Below are positions 1 through 10,030 of a stretch of DNA of 64,000 bases, piece after piece. The position numbers and the translations under genes are program-made. The first letter of the stretch is position 1. Each line of letters starts with the position of its first letter. Under the pieces are notes generated by a model. It searched no databases. It had not been told where the DNA came from and saw only the letters and a list, made by a program, of their open reading frames with translations. Source of the DNA: Pseudeuparius sepicola (taxonomy: Eukaryota > Arthropoda > Insecta > Coleoptera > Anthribidae); contig OY987307.1 in the NCBI GenBank assembly GCA_963920635.1, forward strand, positions 17,127,735 through 17,191,734. The letters run 5' to 3'.

Positions 1-550
1 TCCTTGAAAACACCTTATTTTCATCTGTTTTAGCAATAATGAAAGATGGGGTTTTTCGGGCTAGCGCACGGAAACAGCGCATGGAAAAACTTTCCGTGCG
101 CTGAATAAAAATACCGAATATATGGCTTCAAAATAGAAATATACAGCAAAGTAAACTAAATTTAAGAAACTCTATATGCTCTCTGATATTTAACATATAC
201 CTATTTTGTATTTTAATTCGTAAGTGTTTCAATATTTAGATACATTTCTGTAATATTTTTGACGTTTTATTCACCTTATCTGACAATAACTAATTTACAA
301 TTATTGGTAAGTTTTATTGGTGTCACTGTGAATGTTGTGACATCTGTTAACCCGTTTTATTGTCTCTTGTTTTTCTGACACTAGATTTACCAGTATTACT
401 AGTGAGGTACCAATAAAACGCAGCTAATAAAGCACCTTTGAAATAATTTGAGAGTAACCATGGAAACGCATCATACATACCAAACACTATATTGTCTGCA
501 TTGTATATTTTTTGTCAATTAAATTTATTATAATATGCCGATAAAATGTT
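1..550. repeat. 550-bp direct repeat, left copy
   Basis: This stretch recurs at 1451-2000 with an offset of 1450 and no difference seen by eye. It contains a 12-bp inverted repeat (AGCGCACGGAAA and TTTCCGTGCGCT) able to form a hairpin around 62-113. No coding potential is seen. The copy starts at or before the window edge, so its true left end is unknown. It could be a terminal repeat of an element with a 900-bp interior, or one and a fraction units of a 1450-bp tandem repeat. Confidence 0.85.
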
Positions 551-981
551 CGGAAACTTTCTTTATGGTATTTCTCTGCACCAAGGCTTTGACTACAAAA
601 TGCCAAGAGCGCGTTACGAAATATGTAGCCGTTATGAAGAAACTGTCAATTAAGTACGGGTCTGCATATGTCATTTTTTCTCTAAAATGGTAAATATCTC
701 AAAAACGGTTGCATTTAGGTATAGGACATGATACATGAAATGTACCTAGAATTTTCCGTAGAATCCAAAAATGCAATAAAATATATGGTGTTTCATTTAA
801 AATAACGCTAAAATCAAGTTGACATCGACTTCCGGTATAACCGGAGGTGCTGCCATTTTGAAAATATTTTAGATGAATAGTAGTCATTGACATTGGTCAG
901 CCGCCAAATTTTCAAAAAAAATCTACGTTTACTTTTTGAGATATAGATCGATGCAGTTCGTGGTGAGACACCCTGTATATA
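551..981. other. spacer between repeats, no gene seen
   Basis: AT-rich DNA with no supported gene. It ends in ACACCCTGTA, a sequence often found at the ends of Tc1/mariner-like elements, so it probably holds part of an unrecognised DNA transposon. Confidence 0.4.
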
Positions 982-1276
982 CAGTGCTATTTATGAAGTT
1001 TGCATCAAATGGGAAAATATTACAATACTTATAAAAACTAATGTTCTCCTTAAAACTGGCATAGTGACACAATATTACAATGTGAATACATTTGCTTAAT
1101 AACTTTTTCCGATATGTTCAAAGCAAACCCAATTTTTCCCGATTTTTAGTTTTATACGAAAAACATGGGCTGTGACGTCATGACCCAAAACATGCACCAA
1201 CATAGCCCGAAATAAGATTTAAAAAAATCTAATACAAATTTTTCCCCATTTGGTGCAAACTTTATGAATACCACTG
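982..1276. mobile_element. short TA-flanked inverted-repeat element (MITE)
   Basis: The left end (CAGTGCTATTTATGAAGTTT) matches the reverse complement of the right end near 1239-1276 over about 35 bp with few mismatches. TA dinucleotides lie immediately outside both ends (980-981 and 1277-1278). No transposase is encoded. TA target duplication and CAGTG ends suggest a Tc1/mariner-type non-autonomous element. Confidence 0.65.
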
Positions 1277-1450
1277 TAGGTATGTATAATATATTAACAG
1301 TATTACTATTTCAATGATTGATCTAGGAACTAATTAAGTACCTGTCTCTATATGCCCCAATTATCTTATCTAAAAGGTTTTTCATATAAAACTCCCACCC
1401 AAACTCCCACCCAAGTTTGCAATAATTGAAATGTACGTTTTTATTATACT

Positions 1451-2000
1451 TCCTTGAAAACACCTTATTTTCATCTGTTTTAGCAATAATGAAAGATGGG
1501 GTTTTTCGGGCTAGCGCACGGAAACAGCGCATGGAAAAACTTTCCGTGCGCTGAATAAAAATACCGAATATATGGCTTCAAAATAGAAATATACAGCAAA
1601 GTAAACTAAATTTAAGAAACTCTATATGCTCTCTGATATTTAACATATACCTATTTTGTATTTTAATTCGTAAGTGTTTCAATATTTAGATACATTTCTG
1701 TAATATTTTTGACGTTTTATTCACCTTATCTGACAATAACTAATTTACAATTATTGGTAAGTTTTATTGGTGTCACTGTGAATGTTGTGACATCTGTTAA
1801 CCCGTTTTATTGTCTCTTGTTTTTCTGACACTAGATTTACCAGTATTACTAGTGAGGTACCAATAAAACGCAGCTAATAAAGCACCTTTGAAATAATTTG
1901 AGAGTAACCATGGAAACGCATCATACATACCAAACACTATATTGTCTGCATTGTATATTTTTTGTCAATTAAATTTATTATAATATGCCGATAAAATGTT
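1451..2000. repeat. 550-bp direct repeat, right copy
   Basis: Second copy of the sequence at 1-550, including its small hairpin. It ends about 30 bp before the left breakpoint of the large tandem duplication. The sequence following each copy differs from 551 and from 2001 onward, which fixes the right end of the shared unit. Confidence 0.85.
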
Positions 2001-2042
2001 TTAAGTTTCCGTTTTCAAAGAAGTATAATAAAAAATATCGTT

Positions 2043-2128
2043 CATTACACGTCCAGAAATAGATTTTTCCGTGCTTGCATGACTTGTCAGGCGCGCACGG
2101 AAAAATCTTTATTTCCAGACTCGTAATG
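2043..2128. repeat. palindrome at the duplication left edge
   Basis: Imperfect inverted repeat with arms of about 32 bp, including ATTTTTCCGTGC and GCACGGAAAAAT, and a loop of about 20 bases. It starts within about 10 bp of the left duplication breakpoint and is repeated in copy 2 at 13481-13566. Palindromes of this kind are prone to breakage, which could explain the position of the breakpoint. Confidence 0.8.
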
Positions 2129-3382
2129 AAATGTACTATTTTGTACCTTATTTCAATATATTAAAAATTAAATTAAGTCAATCATACTGAAATGTGGTAC
2201 CTATTCCGAAGGGTTTTTAATTCTAAGTAACTTATTCAATATTTTTTTTGGTATATTTTCTTAAATATTGAAAAGATCAAAGTATAGGACGATATTATGA
2301 AATTTGTTATACCAAGTCCTGCAAAATCTTACTTATGGGGTAATTTTAGAATTTGTAGCTTTATTCTGAAACAAAAATCAGAAAAATAAAAAATAAACAT
2401 ATTTTAAGTTAACACACATTAGTGCCTCCTCGTTAACAAAGGTGTTCAAAATGAGCATACAACAAAGTTGCAAAGTTTATTTATTTTTTTGTCTGTACTC
2501 ATGGCCAACTAGGACCAATTTTATGATCTCAAACTTCAAAAAGGACTACTAGGGATAGTAGGGATTCTTTAAAAAAAAAACTGAAAATAGTTTTTTTATT
2601 TAGGATCACCTATCTAGATCAATAATTGTCATTGTTATACACGGTAAAAAAGGAATTGTAATATATTACATAATTTAACGTTATGTTAATTTTCCAGTAA
2701 GGCTTCTATTTATGATTATGTCATTTTCCATAAAGGTTTCTGCAAAATTACGTACTAAAAAAATTATATAAAGGAACATAATATGCTTTTATGTGATTTG
2801 CAATATTGTTACATACATTGTTACATTTAAATTTGGAAAGTTACACGATCCTAAAAGTAATTGACCATGTTTCACTATGTGATTTTCCCATATTTTTGTG
2901 GATTTAAAGAAAATTTCATAATTTTGTAATTGATATACCATATTTTAAATAAATTTTCAGTATTAATTCTTTCTATTTTCATTGATTCTGTATTTTTTAT
3001 GCTCTTTACATGATCCTAAAAATTCAGACAATAATAAAGAATAATTTGACAACAATATAGAAAATAATAAATTAGTGGTGACTGACAAAATGTCTTTTTC
3101 AAACATATCAGGGACATTTTGTTTCTTTTTAAAGTCCCAATACTATGATTTTAAATGTCTTAAAAATTAAAATATGTAAAATTATGTTTGTTGAAATTTG
3201 ATTAATCCCCAGAACCTAGATCAATACAATTTTAGGTACCTATTATTTAAAAGTAAAGAATAATTACAAATTACCACAAATTAGTAGATATACGATTATT
3301 ATTGATTATGCAAAGAGGATTAGCGCAGGCAGATACCAAATTTAAATAGACAAGACATAATTACTTGGGTAAAATGATGTCC
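2129..3382. other. AT-rich flank, no gene seen
   Basis: No open frame, RNA gene or clear repeat structure was found. It holds the uninterrupted target site of errantivirus 2 (TACG at 3291-3294). It may be part of the upstream region of the kinase gene before the virus inserted. Confidence 0.5.
3291..3294 (+). other. empty target site of errantivirus 2
   Basis: The sequence AGTAGATATACGATTATTAT is continuous here. In duplication copy 2 the same sequence is split by errantivirus 2 after TACG, with TACG repeated on the far side (14729-14732 and 21585-21588). This is direct evidence for the insertion and its 4-bp duplication. Confidence 0.95.
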
Positions 3383-3386
3383 TACT

Positions 3387-3583
3387 AGTTATGTTCATCG
3401 ACCCCACAGCACACCGACCTGGACGAAAACCCCGAATCAGCGGAATCAGCTTTTTATTTTTCGTACACCGCATTTCCAATTTATATAAATATCGCGACCG
3501 CAATTAATCGATCAGTAATAGTTTATACCCTACGTTCAATAAACCTTTTTAAAAACGAAGATTTTCGACCCCGGAACATAACT
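3387..3583 (+). repeat. 5' LTR of errantivirus 1
   Basis: 197 bp, starting AGTTATGTTC and ending GAACATAACT, a perfect 10-bp inverted terminal repeat. AGT...ACT ends are typical of errantivirus LTRs. It carries a TATA-like sequence (TATATAAAT, about 3482-3490) and an AATAAA polyadenylation signal at 3538-3543, 40 bp before its end. No difference from the 3' LTR at 10031-10227 was seen. Confidence 0.96.
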
Positions 3584-3600
3584 GGCGCTGCGAACAGGAT
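3583..3600 (+). other. primer binding site, probably tRNA-Ser
   Basis: TGGCGCTGCGAACAGGAT starts at the last base of the LTR. TGG pairs with the CCA tail, and the rest fits the 3' acceptor and T-stem of a serine tRNA of the GCTGCGA... type. Several Drosophila errantiviruses also use tRNA-Ser. The exact tRNA was inferred from memory and not matched to this genome. Confidence 0.7.
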
Positions 3601-3709
3601 AGCTGCACGGAATCCAAAGGAGGATCATCGGTTCGTCTCAACGATTTGGCAGTTATCAACGACCTGGGAGAAGAAACCTGTGCAGAGATTGGAGAACCAT
3701 ACGGCAGGG

Positions 3710-3735
3710 ATGTCCAGAGCGATTCTTCTTGTCCT
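3710..3735 (+). CDS. short first coding exon of spliced env
   Basis: An ATG at 3710 opens eight codons plus two bases, rich in hydrophobic residues, and runs directly into CCT|GTAAGT, a near-perfect 5' splice donor at 3736-3741. Joining to the acceptor at 8511 keeps the reading frame: two bases here plus one base (8512) complete a codon, and the env frame then stays open. The join would give env a start codon and an N-terminal hydrophobic signal peptide, both missing from the downstream ORF. Env expression from a spliced subgenomic RNA is known for gypsy-type errantiviruses. The exon is inferred, with no transcript seen. Confidence 0.75.
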
Positions 3736-3741
3736 GTAAGT
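3736..3741 (+). promoter_or_regulatory. 5' splice donor for env mRNA
   Basis: GTAAGT follows CCT, matching the donor consensus at six of six intronic positions. It lies 17 bp upstream of the gag ATG, so splicing here removes gag and pol and brings env next to the leader. The same donor is conserved at 15082-15087 in virus 2. Confidence 0.8.
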
Positions 3742-3757
3742 TCACTTCCTTTTTCTC

Positions 3758-5011
3758 ATGAGTTCTGATTACCCTGAAGGTTCATTATTAGAAGATTTAG
3801 CTCATTTTTCTATTACTCCAAAAGCTCCTAAACAAAAACCTCGTTTTAAACCATATTCTAAAAATTTATCTGAAGATTTAAAAAACCCTCAAATTTTAAT
3901 TTCTCAGCCCTCAACTTCAAAAACTCAAGAAATGGCTTTAACAAATACCGACATTAATAATTTGTGCAACACTCTTCCAGAATATAAACCGGGAGATAAC
4001 CTCTCCACATTTATAAATTCAGTTGATAATTTAATTGCTTTTTTCACTCAACAAGGTGCTAATGCCACTCAACTATATATAATTAACACTCATATCGTTT
4101 CCAAAATTAAAAATGAGGCTCGTGATTTCTTAAATTTACACAATAAAACTTCTTGGGCAGAAATAAAGCCCCTTTTACTCCAAAAATATGGCGACCGTCG
4201 CACAGAAGAAATTTTATTAACACAATTAACCACCACAGTTCAAAAGCGTTCTGAATCTTATGATGACTATTACAACCGAATAACTTTAGCACTTAATGAT
4301 CTTTTACAGCATGTTTCTTTACATGAAAATAACGCTCAGGCAATCGAGTTTAAAGCTTCGTTTTTCAGAAAACAAGCCCTTAGAACATTTTGTACTGGCA
4401 TAAACAATCCCTATTGCGATCATTTATCTCATTTTGAATTAAACTCTCTCGACGAAGCACTTCAAAAATGCATAGCTTTAGATAACCACAAACAGCAACA
4501 GCAATATATGTCTTATCTTAAATCTACCACCTATCCCCGCGATTATCAAAGAAACAGTCAACCTACCACTACCAATCGCCCTACTAATCAAAATCCTCAA
4601 CCACCTCGCAACCCACAACCTAATCATAATACGAATATGAACCCAAATTTTAATCAACAATTCCCTCAAAACTTTAATCAAGGTCCTTCAAACTCACCTA
4701 GAAATTTTGGCAACACAAATAGGCCCATTCCTCAAAGACAAAACCCTCCACCTAATAGACAAGTATTCAGCCCACCATCTAATAGACCCAACAATAATTA
4801 CTTCCAAAATCAATATCGTCCAACTCCAACTCCTATGTCCATAACTTCAAAATTGCCGTCACAGCAAACTTACAAACCAACCCCAATGTCCACACGTACT
4901 TTCCATAATAATATAGAATGCGATTCCAATTTAGAAACCGAAGAATACTTTTCCGAAAATTTTCGAGAACAAGCCTCGGAATCTCCTCCCAATCCCGAAT
5001 TATCGAATTAA
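3758..5011 (+). CDS. gag: Gag structural polyprotein, errantivirus 1
   Basis: A 417-residue Gag. The N-terminal half (about residues 70-240) is alpha-helical in character and resembles the capsid region of insect Gypsy elements. From about residue 255 the protein is strongly Asn/Pro/Gln/Arg-rich, as expected for a nucleocapsid-like RNA-binding tail. No CCHC zinc knuckle is present, a common condition in errantiviruses. The ATG at 3758 is the first in frame after the leader, and an in-frame methionine also occurs at residue 59. Its last 94 bases overlap the pol frame, with a slippery heptamer at 4957. The copy in virus 2 has a one-base frameshift after residue 42. Identification rests on position and composition, since Gag sequence is poorly conserved. 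Confidence 0.93.
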   Translation: MSSDYPEGSLLEDLAHFSITPKAPKQKPRFKPYSKNLSEDLKNPQILISQPSTSKTQEMALTNTDINNLCNTLPEYKPGDNLSTFINSVDNLIAFFTQQGANATQLYIINTHIVSKIKNEARDFLNLHNKTSWAEIKPLLLQKYGDRRTEEILLTQLTTTVQKRSESYDDYYNRITLALNDLLQHVSLHENNAQAIEFKASFFRKQALRTFCTGINNPYCDHLSHFELNSLDEALQKCIALDNHKQQQQYMSYLKSTTYPRDYQRNSQPTTTNRPTNQNPQPPRNPQPNHNTNMNPNFNQQFPQNFNQGPSNSPRNFGNTNRPIPQRQNPPPNRQVFSPPSNRPNNNYFQNQYRPTPTPMSITSKLPSQQTYKPTPMSTRTFHNNIECDSNLETEEYFSENFREQASESPPNPELSN

Positions 5012-8000
5012 ATAATATTTCAAAAGCCACCAAACTTCCATTTTTCTATCTCCCTTATTCTAATCTTAAAGTATTAATAGATTCTGGTGGATCCGATACT
5101 GTAATAACTCCCGAAGCTGCACAAAATTTCGATCCAAAATATCAATTTTTTGAACCCTTTACTCTTATTTCTATGAAAACTCCTAAAACCTACTCCGAAA
5201 ACCTTTATTTTCCCGTTTTTAACGAAATTGGCATTGATAAACCGTTTATAGTTAGAATTGCCGACTGGCACAATGATTTCGATATTCTTTTAGGTACTGG
5301 TGAACTCGACCAATTAGGTGCAAATATAGATTATGAAACTCATATATTTTCTATTCGTAAATTAGGCGTTTCCGTTCCATTTGAAGTTATATATCGTTCG
5401 AATAATCGACTCCGTATCCCAGTAAATATCAATAATGGTGAAGTTGTACTCCCAGAAATTACCCTTGATAACCAAACTGTACTCCCAATTTCAATACACC
5501 ATGCCAATGATGGGTTTGTAGAAATACCACAACCAGAAAATTTAAATATTGACTTCCCTGAACCAATATCTGTTTATCCACTATCCGATTTTGAAGAATT
5601 ATCACCTCCCTTCTCCAATAACTCATTTGATCCCAACTCTATTCGAACAAAACATCTGAATTCCGAAGAAAAGCAAAAAATTCTTGATCTATGTCATAAA
5701 TTTAAAGATATTTTTTACAATGAATCATCTGATCTGTCATTTACTAGTTCTGTCAAACACGAAATCCGCACAAAAGACGAAACTCCTATTTTTTCCCGTT
5801 CTTTCCGACATCCTAAAGTCATGCAAAGCGAAATTTCTTCCCAAATTGATAAACTCTTAGAACAAAATATAATCCGACCTTCAATTTCCCCTTATTCTTC
5901 GCCCGTTTGGATCGTTCCAAAGAAAATGGATGCATCCGGTAAACGCAAGTTTCGCATGGTTATAGACTATCGCAAACTAAACGATAATACGGTTGAAGAC
6001 AAATATCCCCTTCCCCGCATCGACGAAATACTTGACAACTTAGGCAAATGCACATACTTCACAACCCTCGACTTAGCCCAAGGTTTTCACCAAATTGAAG
6101 TACACCCCAACTCCGTTGAAAAAACCGCCTTCACAGTTCCCAATGGCCACTTCGAATATACAAGAATGCCGTTTGGTCTAAAAAACGCCCCAGCGACCTT
6201 CCAACGCATGATGGATGAAATTCTAAGAGAATACCTTTACAAATCATGTTTTGTCTATATGGATGACGTCATTATATTTTCCAAATCTTTACAAGAACAT
6301 CTTATACATATAAAATCCATCTTTCAAAAATTCCGTGAAGTAAACCTAAAAATTCAACTCGGCAAATCTGAATTCCTAAACAAAGAAGTAGCTTTCCTTG
6401 GCCACGTGATTACTCCCGAAGGCATTAAACCCAATCCAAACAAAATATCCGCAATCCAAAACTTCCCCATTCCTAAAACTACTAAGGAAATTAAAAGTTT
6501 CTTGGGACTAATAGGCTATTATCGCCGCTTCATTCCTAATTTCTCAAAAATGACAACACCCATGACACGTTGTTTACGAAAAGACACCAAAATTGAAATT
6601 GACCACCCTCAATATATAGATTGTTTTGAAAAATGTAAATCCGCTCTAAGTAACTCCCCAATTCTCCAATACCCTGACTTTTCTCTACCTTTTACACTAA
6701 CTACTGACGCCTCTAACGTTGCTATTGGCTCTGTCCTATCCCAAAAAGGAAAACCAATCGCTTACTACTCCCGCACCCTTATTACCGCAGAACGAAACTA
6801 CTCCACAATCGAGAAAGAACTCCTTGCAATCATAGAATCCTGTAAACATTTCCGGCCCTATCTTTTTGGTGTAAAATTCACCATAGAAACCGATCACAAC
6901 CCCTTAGTCTGGCTCTATAAAATTAAGGAACCCCATTCTCGTCTCGCCCGGTGGAAACTCAAATTAGAAGAATATAATTTTGAAATTGTATATCGCAAAG
7001 GTAAAGAAAATTTTGTAGCCGACGCTCTTTCCCGTATCGAACTCAATATGCATGAATTAGACTCGATCTGTGTAAATCCTCCCTCACATGACGATGACTT
7101 TAATATTGACGACTTTATTAACGAAACTTATGAAAAACAAACTGGACTATCCACACAACACTCCACACACGAAAACCCTATTGCAACTATTCCATTTTCC
7201 GAAGAACCCAATAATTATTTTCCTAATCAAATTATCTTAAAATTCGGAAACAAACATGACGTTCAATACATCCTTAAATTCAAAAGTAAACACCAATATT
7301 ACGTAACTCTTACTGAAAAAGATTGGAAAACTGACATTAAAAACACTCTCCATTCTATAATATCTCCTAATCAACGCTACCATATCCTCACAGAACAAAC
7401 GGATATCCAAAAATTTATATCTGAATATGTCCGCAATACTTTTAATGAAACCGTTCGTATCTCTTTCTGCTCTAAACAAACTCAAGACATAGAGAATCCC
7501 GATAAACAACTTCAATGTGTTCAAGATTACCACAAGCAAAATCATAATGGCATACTCGAAACTCTCAATCACTTAAAACTCCATTATTATTGGCCAAATA
7601 TGCGCACTACGATTTCCGATTATATTAATAAATGCGATATATGCCTCCGAAATAAATATGAAAGACACCCTTATAAACTTCCCTTCAAAGGCCCCCTATT
7701 AGGACAAAAACCTTTTGATATTATCCACATAGACACCTTTTGCTGTAATCGTCAAAGTTTTCTAACAATCATAGATTCATTTTCCAAATACGCTCAAGTT
7801 TACAATATACAAGACAAAATGAATATATCCATTCTCAGCAAATTACGTCATTACTTTTCTCATCACAATTATCCGCGCAAAATTGTCTGTGACGAAGGAA
7901 CTGAATTTTCCAATAATCTCTTTAAAGAATTTTGTAAACTCCACAAAATAGAACTCCATTTTACCACAGTTAATAATCCTAACTCTAACAGTCCTATCGA

Positions 8001-8565
8001 ACGATTCCATTCCACATTTACAGAAAAACTGCGCGTTATGCAAGATGAACGACCTAGAGAATATTTCCAAGACCTAATCACCCACTGTGTCCTTATTTAT
8101 AACCAATCCATCCACTCAGCTACTGGCTACTCCCCTTTCTCAATCCTCTACGGCCCCTATATCGAAGAAATACAATTCGACGACGACTTACCTATTTATG
8201 AAAAATATAATCAACGACATAAAGATGAACTCCGCCCTTTTATTGATTCCCTTTACACTAAACTTCACGAAAAAGAAACCCGCATTTTAGAAAACCGCAA
8301 CAAAAATCTACCAGATCCCACTCCTACTCCAGAACAAGGACAAACCGTGTACCTTTCCAAAAACACTCGTAACAAACTCGACGCACCCTATATACCCGCT
8401 ACTGTTACCTCTACTGACAATACAAAAATTAAAGTCTTAACTACTAAGAATAAACCCACTAACTCTCATCCTAGAAAAATCAAACGCTTACGCAAACCTC
8501 CCTTGTTACAGAAACACCCTCCTAATAACCAACTGCCTGGCCCTTCAAGTGCACCCGATCCCTAA
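4918..8565 (+). CDS. pol: Pol polyprotein (PR-RT-RNaseH-IN), errantivirus 1
   Basis: Open for 1215 codons in the -1 frame relative to gag, so the true protein is probably a Gag-Pol fusion starting at the slippery site rather than at the ATG at 4918. Domains by residue of this frame: aspartic protease with DSG at 55-57; reverse transcriptase with LDLAQGF and the YMDD active site at 447-450; RNase H beginning near TTDAS (Asp 597) with ETDHNP downstream; integrase with an HHCC zinc finger (YHKQNHNG then CDIC), then the catalytic triad D939, D992 and E1028, spaced D-35-E. A basic tail with a GPY/F-like segment follows. The order PR-RT-RH-IN defines Ty3/Gypsy. Virus 1 has Gly where virus 2 has Asp in the QLxKSEF segment after the RT palm. 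All catalytic residues are present. Its end overlaps env by 17 bases. Confidence 0.97.
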   Translation: MRFQFRNRRILFRKFSRTSLGISSQSRIIELNNISKATKLPFFYLPYSNLKVLIDSGGSDTVITPEAAQNFDPKYQFFEPFTLISMKTPKTYSENLYFPVFNEIGIDKPFIVRIADWHNDFDILLGTGELDQLGANIDYETHIFSIRKLGVSVPFEVIYRSNNRLRIPVNINNGEVVLPEITLDNQTVLPISIHHANDGFVEIPQPENLNIDFPEPISVYPLSDFEELSPPFSNNSFDPNSIRTKHLNSEEKQKILDLCHKFKDIFYNESSDLSFTSSVKHEIRTKDETPIFSRSFRHPKVMQSEISSQIDKLLEQNIIRPSISPYSSPVWIVPKKMDASGKRKFRMVIDYRKLNDNTVEDKYPLPRIDEILDNLGKCTYFTTLDLAQGFHQIEVHPNSVEKTAFTVPNGHFEYTRMPFGLKNAPATFQRMMDEILREYLYKSCFVYMDDVIIFSKSLQEHLIHIKSIFQKFREVNLKIQLGKSEFLNKEVAFLGHVITPEGIKPNPNKISAIQNFPIPKTTKEIKSFLGLIGYYRRFIPNFSKMTTPMTRCLRKDTKIEIDHPQYIDCFEKCKSALSNSPILQYPDFSLPFTLTTDASNVAIGSVLSQKGKPIAYYSRTLITAERNYSTIEKELLAIIESCKHFRPYLFGVKFTIETDHNPLVWLYKIKEPHSRLARWKLKLEEYNFEIVYRKGKENFVADALSRIELNMHELDSICVNPPSHDDDFNIDDFINETYEKQTGLSTQHSTHENPIATIPFSEEPNNYFPNQIILKFGNKHDVQYILKFKSKHQYYVTLTEKDWKTDIKNTLHSIISPNQRYHILTEQTDIQKFISEYVRNTFNETVRISFCSKQTQDIENPDKQLQCVQDYHKQNHNGILETLNHLKLHYYWPNMRTTISDYINKCDICLRNKYERHPYKLPFKGPLLGQKPFDIIHIDTFCCNRQSFLTIIDSFSKYAQVYNIQDKMNISILSKLRHYFSHHNYPRKIVCDEGTEFSNNLFKEFCKLHKIELHFTTVNNPNSNSPIERFHSTFTEKLRVMQDERPREYFQDLITHCVLIYNQSIHSATGYSPFSILYGPYIEEIQFDDDLPIYEKYNQRHKDELRPFIDSLYTKLHEKETRILENRNKNLPDPTPTPEQGQTVYLSKNTRNKLDAPYIPATVTSTDNTKIKVLTTKNKPTNSHPRKIKRLRKPPLLQKHPPNNQLPGPSSAPDP
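4957..4963 (+). promoter_or_regulatory. -1 frameshift slippery site gag-pol
   Basis: A AAT TTT in the gag frame fits the X XXY YYZ rule for -1 slippage. It is the best such heptamer in the window where both frames are open (pol frame opens at 4912 after a stop at 4909, and gag ends at 5009-5011). A-site re-pairing is perfect in the -1 frame. A downstream pseudoknot was not examined. Confidence 0.7.
8498..8511 (+). promoter_or_regulatory. 3' splice acceptor for env mRNA
   Basis: A pyrimidine-rich stretch ending CTCCCTTGTTACAG, with AG at 8510-8511, lies inside the 3' end of pol. The env frame is open from 8513 onward, and the phase matches the donor at 3736. Conserved in virus 2 with AG at 19867-19868. 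Confidence 0.75.
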
Positions 8566-10021
8566 TAATGGATACTATCAAGAATTGGTAGGCCAAGCAC
8601 AATTATTTGACCACTTTCACCGTCACATACTTACTTTCAACTTAAGCACTATAGATAATACCCTTAAACTTTACCCCGTTAATTTAGTTCTTTTTAATAC
8701 TTCAACGACTTCGTCTTATTACAAAATGTTTAATCAATATCAACTGCTTTATCATGAAACTCTTGACAATTTTCATAAACTAATTCGCCCTAGACAGAAA
8801 CGTGGAATTATGAACTATATAGGTACTTTCATTAAATCAATCACAGGTAATCTCGACGAGAATGATCGTATATTTTTGGAAAAACATATTCAAGCTATCG
8901 AAAACAAGCAATCTCAAATTATTGGCACCCTCAATAACTCTACAACTTATGCCTCACAAACAATAAAACGATATAACATGTTAGTTGAAACTATTAATAA
9001 TAACACAGTTAAAATTGCACAAGATATTAATCTCCTCAGCGACGAATTTGACAAATATCTCTCACTTCATAGCGAAATACTTAATCTCGATCGTTTAAAT
9101 CAATTCCTTCAAAAATTACTTCGAACTATTAATTTAGCTGCATTGCAACAGTCGAACATTGAACTCTTTTCTCTCTCTGAAATTATTAAACTAGAAAATC
9201 AACTCAAATCAATCTATAATAAAGCCTCTCTCTTATCCGATAACATGCACCCTTTTGAACTAATCGAAACTGCTCAAAGTACAATAATCTCTACAGAAAG
9301 TCAGACACTCATTATCCTAAAAATTCCTATCCTTGATGAACTTGTATTCCCACTCTACCAAGTTTACCCAATCCATAACAAAGAAGATATCGTTTTGGTA
9401 CCCCCTGCTGTTTACTATGGGAATAATCGTTGGTATTCCACATGCACACCTACAGAAAGAAAAATCACCTGTCAAACTATGTCAACAACCAGATGTCAAC
9501 TGCCCACATTAGAAAACTGCACCACTGCCATTCTCCTGCAACCGATCATACATCAAACTAAGAGAAGCCTCATTGCCAGCACAAATCACCCACTCCGTAT
9601 CACCGAAAAATGTTCAAAAACAGAAAAAATCATAAAGCAACCAGCAATCATCCAATCACCCTGTCCAATTCAAATTGAAAATCAATGGTATACCGCCACG
9701 CAAGAAGAAGCCGAAATCCCAGCCATCGTTCCTGTCAAAATTAATCCCAAGTATCGTCTACAACTAAATCATTTACAGTCTCTTCAAGAAACACCGCAAT
9801 TGTCGGCTATCCAACCCATACACCTAGATCCAGTCGTCATCTCCACAACAACCTGGTCAGCCACACTTCTTATCATCACTCTAATGTGTGTCATCATCTA
9901 CTTCATCCTAAGAAAACGAAAAAGACTCCAAACACTCTTTTTCAAACCAAGAATATCACTCTCAGAACTCCAAGAACTTCAACAACTCAACAAGAAGCCC
10001 GAGGACGAACTTCCATCCTAA
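8512..10021 (+). CDS. env: Envelope glycoprotein main exon, errantivirus 1
   Basis: The frame is open from the acceptor at 8511 to the TAA at 10019-10021, about 500 codons. There is no ATG near its start: the first start-like codon at 8549 is GTG, which supports splicing from the exon at 3710. A furin-type site RQKR stands about 85 codons after the GTG, followed by a conserved G-rich hydrophobic segment that would begin the membrane-fusion subunit. A coiled-coil-like helical region, a cysteine-containing domain and a transmembrane segment (about 430-454) with an RKRKR stop-transfer tail of 36 residues follow. This layout matches errantivirus Env proteins, which are related to baculovirus F proteins. 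Residues just after the acceptor are hydrophobic and would complete a signal peptide. Role: cell entry protein, anchored in the membrane. Confidence 0.93.
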
Positions 10022-10030
10022 GGGGGGAAG
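10022..10030 (+). other. polypurine tract, errantivirus 1
   Basis: GGGGGGAAG lies directly between the env stop codon and the 3' LTR. This is the expected site of plus-strand DNA priming during reverse transcription. Confidence 0.9.

Noticed and set aside
4107..8081. Antisense ORFs of 61-111 codons across gag and pol (and the same set in virus 2)
   Set aside because: Shadows of the long sense frames, with no domains or start context of their own.
8549..8551. GTG at 8549 as the start of env
   Set aside because: Eukaryotic translation rarely uses GTG, and the frame is open upstream to a phase-matched splice acceptor, so splicing explains the start better.
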